From: DASVUS01 sp036388675 | GTDB taxonomy: Bacteria > Armatimonadota > Abditibacteriia > Abditibacteriales > Abditibacteriaceae | DNA: 64,000 nt | Reading direction: 5' to 3' | Assembly: GCA_036388675.1 (NCBI GenBank) | Contig: DASVRI010000015.1 | Location: forward strand, 62,001-126,000 | In this document: positions 57,672 to 64,000 of the stretch, piece by piece | How positions within the stretch are numbered: the stretch's first letter is position 1 | Layout: every line of letters starts with the position of its first letter | Program-made: the position numbers and the translations under genes | Notes under the pieces: generated by a model | Told to the model about the DNA's origin: nothing | The model's database searches: none | What the model saw: the letters and a program-made list of their open reading frames with translations, nothing else

Positions 57672-60600
57672 CTAAGGCACTATAGCACTGGTTGCCGATG
57701 CGCCGGAGGTGGCTGAGCCGTCAGATGTGATTGAATCTTCAGCGGAGGATGACTCATCGGCGGATGATCCGTCGGCTGATGCAATCTGCAACGGCAGGCA
57801 CATAATGAAAGATGTGCCCTGTCCTTCCTCGGAGTACACGTCGATGTCTCCGCCATGATCGCGAATAATGCGCAGTGTTACGGCTAGTCCCAGGCCTGAG
57901 CCACGAATTTTGGTGGAAAAGAAGGGGTCAAACACTTGCTTCAAGGCGCGCGTCGGAATGCCCAGGCCCGAATCTTTGACTTCGATTTCCAGCCAGCAAA
58001 CGTTGTCTTCCACACGGTGCACACGCGTGGCGACACAAAGGACGCCGCCTTCGGGCATGGCTTGCGCTCCGTTGCGCATGGTGTTGAGCAGAGCCTGTAG
58101 CAGACGGCGACGGTCGACCAGCAAGAGCGGCACATCATGCGCGAGTTCTCGTTTGACCTCGACCCCAGATGCTTTGATGTCGGCGTTGGCCAGCAAGAGT
58201 GCATGTTCCACAATCTCGTTGATAGCATGTGGTTGCAAGTCGAGTTGGCGCGGGCGTGCCATGTCGAGCAGGTCACTCAACAATTCTTCCAGGCGTGACA
58301 CCTCATCAACAATGACCTCGACTTTGCGGCGCACGACATCAGCGTCTTCCGGCCTTTTTAAAACGCTGCGCGCAAAACCGCCGACGGTTGCCAGTGGATT
58401 GCGTATTTCATGTGATACGCGCGCCGCCATTTCTCCCACGGCGACCAGACGTTCTGCGGAGACCAGTTCTTTTTGTGCTTTTTGCAGCGCCTGATAGGTA
58501 AGCGCGTTATCGATGGTGAGGCCGGCCTGCTGCGCCACGGTTTCCAACAAGCGCAGGTCATCCTCTTCAATGGACGCCGCCGAGTATAAGTTGTCGGCCA
58601 GCACCACGCCGACAATGCGATCTTTGGAAGCCAGCGGAGCAATGGCAATTTCCGGCGCCGTGAACAAATTGAGTATCGTCTCCAATTCATTTGCCGCGTG
58701 TTGCTCGCCGGACACAGCCGCTAAACCGGGGCCGATGAGTTCATCGCGCGCGACACGCGAGGTGCGGCGCTCGTGAACGGCCTGACGCAGAACTTCAAAG
58801 CAGGGGTGGTGCAAGTTTATCTGGAGCGCCAGCGTCTGCTGCTGCAACGGAGTCGGGTGCGTGGGGTTGAAAGCCGATTCGTCGGCCAAAATCTCCTGGA
58901 GACTGAGTTGGCGCTGTCCCAAATCGCGCCAGATGCGCGCCGCTTCTTCGGCAGATGAGGGCCCCAGCGCCATGGCACCTTTCAAGGTGTCGCTGTCTTC
59001 GTGCAACAGCAACAAAAAGGCACGATTGAACCCCAGCGCCGGGCCCGCGGTGATACAGGTGAGAACTGTATACAACACTTTGTTGATGTCGAGTGAGGCC
59101 TGGAACAGGCGACCCATTTCGCTGACAAGCTGCATCTGCTGCGTTTTGCGCCAGCGCTGCGTCAGATTGATCAGAAGCACAACAGCCTGCGCCTCGCCAC
59201 GAAAGTACACGCGCGAAATACGCAAGTCGAAGATAAATTCAGCTTCAGGTGTCCAAACGTGGACTTCGGGAACTTCGCGCGCAAAGCCGGTCTGTGTCAC
59301 GTCGCGCAGCGTGTCGGGGATGCTGTGTTTCTCCAGAGTACTCGGGCTAAAAACGGTGGTCAACGGCTGATTAACCAGGCGTTCGCGCGGCAGGCGCAGA
59401 GTTTGTGACAGGCGTTCGTTTACAATCTGGATGATGCCGGCGTGGTTGACCACCATCAACGAATGCAGCATCGTTCCTACAAGGGTTTCGTTGAACTCTT
59501 TGAGCTCGCGCATCTGGTGGAACATGCGACTGGATTGCACGTGCGCCGCCGCAATAGTGGCCGCCGTCTGGAGCGCCACGGCATCACGTGCGTCAAAAGT
59601 GCTCTTGTCCGTACAAAGCACGCTGATGACGCCGATCATCTCATTTTCCATGCGCACCGGGACGCACATTTCCGCGCCGGCATTGCGATGCACGCCGGGT
59701 GGACGCTGATATCGCTCGTCCTGCGCGGCATCGTTGGCGATATACAACATTTCGCCCCGCAGTGCCGCCTGGCCGGGGAGCCCCACATCCAGTGCGTGCC
59801 TGGCACCTATGGGCAGTGACAAACCATGCCCACCAACTTGCGCCGCGACAACCAGTTCCTTGCACTCATTGACCCCAATCGCTGCCGTAGGATGCCCTTG
59901 CGAGTACTCGTGTCTCGAAGCCCCGTCGCCGTTATGGGTGCCGTTGGAAGATTCCTGATGCCCTTCGGAAAGCTGCGCCAGGCTGAGCGCACCGGGGCCT
60001 TTCAACAGCGCATCGGAAACGCTTGCCGGAGTTGGCTCACTACCTGAAAAGCTGGCCGCTAAATCCTGGTTGGATGTGTCCTGACAAAGATAGAAAACAA
60101 CGTCGCACGAGCGAAAATGCGCCTGAATGGAAGTTGTAACCTGATGCAAAAAGTCTTCGATGTTGCGTGTGGCGAGCGCGCATTGCTGCACTTCGTTAAT
60201 CAGCGCCAGATGCTGCGCGCGTTGCTGCTCTTGTAAGAACAGCGAGCGATAGCGTTCTTCACTGGCCTGCAACTCGTGCGTGCGTGCGGCAACTCGTTCT
60301 TCAAGCTGTTCGGCGTAGCTTTGCAGTTCGCGCTGCATCTGGCGCAACTGCGTGACATCGCGCATGATGACCTGCGCGACCGAGGAACCATCGACGTTGA
60401 CCCAGTTGCACGACAGCGAAATGGGAACAACCATGCCATCAGCGCGACGCACCGCCATATCTTCGAGGCGAATGTTGGCACTGCCACCGGTTTGTTGCAC
60501 CAGCCAGTTCGCCTGCTCACGGTGCTCTTTGGCAAAGAGTTCGCTGAAGTGCAGGCGCAAAATCTCGCCGCGCTGTCGGCCACTGAGTCGTTCGGCCTGC

Positions 60601-61139
60601 ATGTTGGCCTCAATAATCTGGCCTTGGCCTGGTCGAAACGAGATTATGGCTTCCGAAGCGTTTTCAAAGAGCGAGAAGTATTTGGTTTCCGAAATGTGCC
60701 ACTGCCGGTCGCGCGCCGTTTCGTAGGCTTCGGTGAAAGCCAACTCGACTTCGGCGATTTGTTCTTCGATGATTTCGGTCATGCGTCGCATCAGAGCGGG
60801 GTCTTCGGAAAACTGGCGATGCACCATCTTGGAGAGCACCTGCCGATGAAGAGCCGCGATACGCAGCATCTGCGTGGCCTGCACGCTCGAATGAAAGCGG
60901 GTCAAGGCACGCTGCCGCGCATAATGAAAACAGCGCCGGTCGGAAGGGTTAGCGATGTTTTGCACCATCAAGTCGAGCAGGGTCTTCACCGTCTGCTGAT
61001 ACTCGCGGGTGCGCGCCATTTCGTGAACTTCCGCCAGGTCGGGCGACTCGGCAATGAGTGCCAGCAAACGGCGCAGCACAGAATCCTGTCGCTTGCGCAA
61101 GTAGTTGGCGAGAAGTTCGCGAACCGGCGGCTGCTTCAT
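57672..61139 (-). CDS. Multi-sensor histidine kinase (PAS/GAF)
   Basis: The 1155-residue kinase has an N-terminal helical region similar to RsbRD-type domains (1-145), PAS1 (about 152-270), a coiled coil (LQSYAEQLEERVAARTHEL), GAF1 (about 315-510), PAS2 (about 550-670), GAF2 (about 675-880), HisKA with AARVSHEIRNPLATVGGF (His at about 911) and HATPase with NTMRNGAQAM, DSGLGIP and GSGLGLAVTLR (1015-1125), ending in a Ser/Ala/Asp-rich tail. There is no membrane segment, so it is a cytosolic sensor integrating several ligands. GAF1 holds a low-complexity insertion with a GAGTACTC (59902). Cognate regulator is probably the receiver just downstream. Confidence 0.88.
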   Translation of the reverse strand: MKQPPVRELLANYLRKRQDSVLRRLLALIAESPDLAEVHEMARTREYQQTVKTLLDLMVQNIANPSDRRCFHYARQRALTRFHSSVQATQMLRIAALHRQVLSKMVHRQFSEDPALMRRMTEIIEEQIAEVELAFTEAYETARDRQWHISETKYFSLFENASEAIISFRPGQGQIIEANMQAERLSGRQRGEILRLHFSELFAKEHREQANWLVQQTGGSANIRLEDMAVRRADGMVVPISLSCNWVNVDGSSVAQVIMRDVTQLRQMQRELQSYAEQLEERVAARTHELQASEERYRSLFLQEQQRAQHLALINEVQQCALATRNIEDFLHQVTTSIQAHFRSCDVVFYLCQDTSNQDLAASFSGSEPTPASVSDALLKGPGALSLAQLSEGHQESSNGTHNGDGASRHEYSQGHPTAAIGVNECKELVVAAQVGGHGLSLPIGARHALDVGLPGQAALRGEMLYIANDAAQDERYQRPPGVHRNAGAEMCVPVRMENEMIGVISVLCTDKSTFDARDAVALQTAATIAAAHVQSSRMFHQMRELKEFNETLVGTMLHSLMVVNHAGIIQIVNERLSQTLRLPRERLVNQPLTTVFSPSTLEKHSIPDTLRDVTQTGFAREVPEVHVWTPEAEFIFDLRISRVYFRGEAQAVVLLINLTQRWRKTQQMQLVSEMGRLFQASLDINKVLYTVLTCITAGPALGFNRAFLLLLHEDSDTLKGAMALGPSSAEEAARIWRDLGQRQLSLQEILADESAFNPTHPTPLQQQTLALQINLHHPCFEVLRQAVHERRTSRVARDELIGPGLAAVSGEQHAANELETILNLFTAPEIAIAPLASKDRIVGVVLADNLYSAASIEEDDLRLLETVAQQAGLTIDNALTYQALQKAQKELVSAERLVAVGEMAARVSHEIRNPLATVGGFARSVLKRPEDADVVRRKVEVIVDEVSRLEELLSDLLDMARPRQLDLQPHAINEIVEHALLLANADIKASGVEVKRELAHDVPLLLVDRRRLLQALLNTMRNGAQAMPEGGVLCVATRVHRVEDNVCWLEIEVKDSGLGIPTRALKQVFDPFFSTKIRGSGLGLAVTLRIIRDHGGDIDVYSEEGQGTSFIMCLPLQIASADGSSADESSSAEDSITSDGSATSGASATSAIVP

Positions 61140-61151
61140 AAAAGTTTTGAG

Positions 61152-61212
61152 TTTTGAGCTTTTGATTTGCAGTTTGAATTCAGTGACTCAACTGCAAACT
61201 AAAAGCTCAAAA
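61152..61212. repeat. Inverted repeat upstream of the histidine kinase
   Basis: TTTTGAGCTTTTGATTTGCA and three more bases (61152-61174) pair with 61190-61212 with two mismatches; the loop is 15 nt. It resembles the AAAAGCTCAAAACTCAAAAC type of dispersed inverted repeats in environmental genomes. It lies between galT and the kinase start codon, on the transcript leader of the kinase if the two are not separated. Confidence 0.6.
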
Positions 61213-61216
61213 CCTC

Positions 61217-62248
61217 CTAAATTCCCACGTCACGCAGAAAGCGTGTGGCCTGTTCGGGTGAAACCGGGTTGATGTAAAAACCCGTTCCCCACTCGAAACC
61301 GGCGACTTTGGTCAGGCGCGGCAAAATGTCGATGTGCCAGTGATAGTCCTGCGGCAACGTGCCCCAGTACTCGGGATGTCCGGGACGCACTTTTTCATGG
61401 GGCGCCGATTGTACCATCAAGTTATAGGCCGGGTTGTTTAAGCAAAGTTTAATGCGGCGCAGGTTGCGCGCCAAAGTGCTGCCCAGCGCTTCGGTTTCCT
61501 CGGGCGTCATTTCGGTGAAGTCGTGCCTGTGGCGGCGCGGATAAATTTGCAGCTCAAAGGGAAAGCGCGCCGCAAACGGGCTAAGCACCACGAAGTGTTC
61601 ATTTTCTTCGACAATGCGGTCGCGCATTGAAAGCTCCTGGCGCAGCACGTCGCAAAAAACGCAGCGTGTCTTTTCTTTGTAGTACTTGCGTGCCGCGTCG
61701 AGATACTCTTTCACCTGGGCCGGAATAATGGGCACCGAGATGATTTGCGAGTGCGGATGGGCCAGGCTTGCGCCGGCAACCGTGCCTTCATTGCGAAACA
61801 CCAACGTATAAACGAACCGCTCGTCCTGACGCAGAGCGTTCATGCGCGCTACGTAAGCGCTGAGAATGTCGTGCGTTTCCTGGGGCGTGGCGTCGGCGAA
61901 ATCCCAGTCGTGGCGTGGGCTTTCAATCACGACTTCATGGGCGCCAATGCCGTTCATCAGGTCGAACATGCCAAGACCCTGGCGGTCGAGTTCGCCTTCT
62001 TCCGTGAGTGCCGGGAACTTGTTGGTGACAACGCGCACATTCCAACCCGGACTATTCGGTGGTGCATCCGGCGAGCGGCCCCACTGCGCCAGTTCGGGCG
62101 GCGTTTTGCTTTCCTGTCCCGGACAGAAAGGGCAAAAAGCGCCACTTGGCGGGTCGCCTTCCGCGGTGAAATCATCCGGTCGCTGACCGCGCTCTATAGC
62201 GATGATGACCCAGCGGTCGATTATTGGATCTTTGCGTAATTCGGGCAT
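61217..62248 (-). CDS. galT: Galactose-1-phosphate uridylyltransferase
   Basis: The 343-residue HIT-superfamily enzyme has a Cys-rich zinc site (FCPFCPGQE), RVVTNKFPAL, the HPHSQIISVP segment with the active-site His in HPH, and the late HWHIDILPRL. It transfers UMP between UDP-glucose and galactose 1-phosphate in the Leloir pathway. An AAGGAA Shine-Dalgarno precedes the ATG. No other gal gene is nearby. Confidence 0.93.
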   Translation of the reverse strand: MPELRKDPIIDRWVIIAIERGQRPDDFTAEGDPPSGAFCPFCPGQESKTPPELAQWGRSPDAPPNSPGWNVRVVTNKFPALTEEGELDRQGLGMFDLMNGIGAHEVVIESPRHDWDFADATPQETHDILSAYVARMNALRQDERFVYTLVFRNEGTVAGASLAHPHSQIISVPIIPAQVKEYLDAARKYYKEKTRCVFCDVLRQELSMRDRIVEENEHFVVLSPFAARFPFELQIYPRRHRHDFTEMTPEETEALGSTLARNLRRIKLCLNNPAYNLMVQSAPHEKVRPGHPEYWGTLPQDYHWHIDILPRLTKVAGFEWGTGFYINPVSPEQATRFLRDVGI

Positions 62249-62642
62249 GAATGTTCCTTAAATAATTTCAGCGTCGATGTGTACGTAGCAAAAAGCGTAA
62301 CAAACTCAGCCGCAGTCGGGTAGCGAGCGGGGCAATGTCGGCGCGTCACTATCTTAGCAGCTTCGTGTTACACGCGCGTTACACCTGGCAAGCCAACGAG
62401 ATGTATCTGCAACATACTTGCAAGCACGAAACCCGCTCTATCGAGTACTCAGCAGATACAGGTGAGTTGCGCTAGCAGGCGCACTCTGGCTGTATGAAAT
62501 TTTGAGGGCTGTTAAACCAAGCACGCCAGCAAGTGGCCTTAGATTCGGTACTTGAACCACTTGCTGGCGTTGATTTGCTGGCCTGCACGATTAAAAACCG
62601 GCGCAGCCTCATGATAACGGGTGTAGATTGCGTCGCTGTTGT
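62249..62642. other. Spacer with GAGTACTC and a hairpin
   Basis: This 394-bp spacer between galT and the PBP gene contains one GAGTACTC (62443) and a hairpin CGCCAGCAAGTGG (62524-62536) / CCACTTGCTGGCG (62557-62569) with a 20-nt loop. No T tract follows, so it may be a repeat rather than a terminator. It lies on the 3' side of the PBP gene. No gene was recognised. Confidence 0.45.
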
Positions 62643-64000
62643 TTAGCCTGTGTGCAGCGTGCAGCGGCGGCGCGGCGCCTGTGAGCGCTCGAAGAAGCGC
62701 TGTGAAGTCACAGGACAAGAGCGTCGCGCCACCATGCCCGAATCGGCGCAAATATTGACTACCACTTCGCTATTGCCGGTTTCACTTCCCATCTCAGAGG
62801 TGTCGTTGCTGCGATTCGAGTTATAAGAGGCCGGAAACCGTCGCACGGGTGCGTCCTCGCTGCCATCAGGTGAGATTTCAGGCGGCGCATAATTATCGGC
62901 AGGCACATCAGTCGCGCCACCCTCCGGTATGGGAGCCGTTTCGTCGATAGTATCGCCTGTGTCTTCGCTGCCATTGTATGGATCGACGCTCTGGGTCGCG
63001 CCGGAGTTGTCGCGTCGTGCCGGTGCACTGTCGTTGATCCCTAAATCGTCGGGCGAATAGGTTGCCGGTACGCCATCGGAAAGCGAAGGACGTGAGCGCG
63101 CTCGCGTCATGTGCGCGGGAATGCTGCAATGCTCGGTCGGCACGCCACCGCCCGACGAGAACTGCGCCACTGTCGTATCGGGGCAGTTGGCATTAGCCAG
63201 CAGGCCGCTTTCGGAGCAGATGCGTCGTTCGATGTATTTCTTGTATTGAGCGGCCTTAAGCCTTTGTTGATCGGTCGTGCGCGCGTCCTCGATCATGCGT
63301 TCCACGGGATTGCGCGTGCGCCACACTTCCAACGCGCGCCACATAAACGAGCGCCATGCCGGAGCGCACCAGCGTCCACCCGCCGAGCCGTAGCCCAAAT
63401 CTCGCTGTTTGTCATAGCCCATCCACACGCCGCACACGAGTTGCCGCGTTGCGCCCATGAACCACACGTCCTTGTTGGAACTGGTCGTGCCGGTTTTGCC
63501 GATGACATCCACGCCGTCGATTTGCGCGACTCGACCGGTTCCGCTGGTGACAACGTAGCGCAGCATGTCCCACATCTGGGCGCCGGCCTGCTCGCCGAGT
63601 ACTCGGGCGCCTTTGACGGGATGAGCGTGGTCGATAACCAGTTCCCCGGTGGCGTTGATGACACGCTCAATCGGCGTCTCTTCGGCGCGCATACCACGCG
63701 TGGCGAAAACTCCGAACGCCGATGTGTGCTCCAATACCGAAACTTCACTGGCGCCCAGGGCTAGCGCCGGAACAGGTTGCAGCGCCGAATCGATGCCCAT
63801 CAAATGCGCTTTCTGCACCACGTTCTGAATGGCGCTTTCGGTTGTGTTGCCCAATTTCAACATCGTCTTGAGCGCCACGATATTGTTGGAAATGCCGATG
63901 GCTTTACGCAACGTGATCGCACCGTAGTGAACACGCGGGCCTTCATAGTTTTTGAACTGCTTGCCCCACAGCTTGAAAGGTTTGTCGATTTCAACCGAAT
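62643..64000 (-). CDS. Class A penicillin-binding protein (C-terminal part)
   Basis: The gene runs off the right end of the window, so its start is missing. The visible part is the transpeptidase domain of a PBP1A-type bifunctional peptidoglycan synthase: the region RKAIGISNNIVALKTMLKLG (the SxN-containing area, SNN) and the KTG-type motif IGKTGTTSSNKDVWFMG. After it comes a tail of about 150 residues with Cys residues (CSESGLLANANCPDT), then a disordered Ser/Pro/Asp-rich linker, and a final Cys-containing stretch. It is anchored in the inner membrane and crosslinks peptidoglycan. The first reported start in frame (63911) is internal. Confidence 0.88.
   Translation of the reverse strand, partial: SVEIDKPFKLWGKQFKNYEGPRVHYGAITLRKAIGISNNIVALKTMLKLGNTTESAIQNVVQKAHLMGIDSALQPVPALALGASEVSVLEHTSAFGVFATRGMRAEETPIERVINATGELVIDHAHPVKGARVLGEQAGAQMWDMLRYVVTSGTGRVAQIDGVDVIGKTGTTSSNKDVWFMGATRQLVCGVWMGYDKQRDLGYGSAGGRWCAPAWRSFMWRALEVWRTRNPVERMIEDARTTDQQRLKAAQYKKYIERRICSESGLLANANCPDTTVAQFSSGGGVPTEHCSIPAHMTRARSRPSLSDGVPATYSPDDLGINDSAPARRDNSGATQSVDPYNGSEDTGDTIDETAPIPEGGATDVPADNYAPPEISPDGSEDAPVRRFPASYNSNRSNDTSEMGSETGNSEVVVNICADSGMVARRSCPVTSQRFFERSQAPRRRCTLHTG

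Noticed and set aside
62539..62751. 70-residue minus-strand frame after the PBP gene
   Set aside because: It overlaps the PBP gene end and a hairpin; no motif and no start signal.

Overview
The window reads as a chromosomal segment of a free-living, moderately GC-rich, Gram-negative-type bacterium. It carries core housekeeping genes (serS, rpe, efp, pyrF, pyrD/pyrK, nrdR, parAB, glgC, galT, a class A PBP) beside lipoproteins with long Ser/Thr linkers and a Cpx-type envelope-stress system. No rRNA or other taxonomic marker is present. The mix (CBS-DUF1385 fusion, DUF2721 protein, PyrDB/PyrK, canonical ParABS with parS sites) would fit an Armatimonadota/Abditibacteriota-like or neighbouring lineage, but that is a low-confidence inference. 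The most striking property is genome-scale: the palindrome GAGTACTC, usually as YGAGTACTCR, occurs 59 times in 64 kb where about one copy is expected by chance. It is used in all three reading frames, on genes of both strands, in spacers and across start and stop codons. It behaves like the HIP1 repeat of cyanobacteria but with a different sequence.

Layout. 1-4.0 kb: possible DnaA-box region, dciA, an AT-richer stretch with a lipoprotein, a duplicated serS 5' fragment and a GNAT acetyltransferase, then serS. 4.0-15.4 kb: CBS-DUF1385 membrane protein, an ArgRS homologue that has lost its HIGH motif, rpe, a zinc-ribbon membrane protein, then NFACT/RqcH, a receiver protein, a T2SF-domain protein and efp on the minus strand, an Ala-rich BON protein, and pyrF. 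15.6-39.5 kb: a large nitrogen-scavenging island. It holds urtABCDE (urea ABC transporter), a minus-strand operon of NitT/TauT-type transporter genes (two binding proteins, one permease, one ATPase), two isochorismatase-fold hydrolases, RidA, a metallo-beta-lactamase-fold hydrolase, gamma-glutamyltransferase, a creatininase-family amidohydrolase, a GlnT-type gamma-glutamyl ligase and a guanidine-hydrolase-like ureohydrolase, and then a plus-strand urease cluster (UreH-type nickel permease, ureA, ureB, ureC, ureF, ureG, ureD). 39.5-49 kb: sugar-kinase/oxidoreductase genes, dinB, an SDR, and a CpxP/Spy-like protein divergent from cpxR-cpxA. 49-64 kb: macro-domain protein, pyrD/pyrK, nrdR, parB-parA flanked by two perfect parS sites, glgC, a receiver plus a giant multi-sensor histidine kinase, galT and the C-terminal part of a PBP1A-type enzyme cut by the window end.

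How it fits together. The island is best read as uptake and stepwise breakdown of guanidine or guanidino compounds and urea to ammonia. The NitT/TauT transporter imports the guanidino compound, the ureohydrolase releases urea and ammonia, UrtABCDE imports external urea, and urease with its nickel permease finishes the job. The enzymes between transporter and ureohydrolase suggest additional amide, gamma-glutamyl or creatinine-like substrates and may form an undescribed branch. Several repeat families decorate the spacers: roughly 90-145 bp MITE-like inverted-repeat elements (five copies, four of them inside the N island operons), REP-like palindromes and 14-bp triple tandem repeats. Several genes have a -10 box so close to the start codon that leaderless transcripts are likely.
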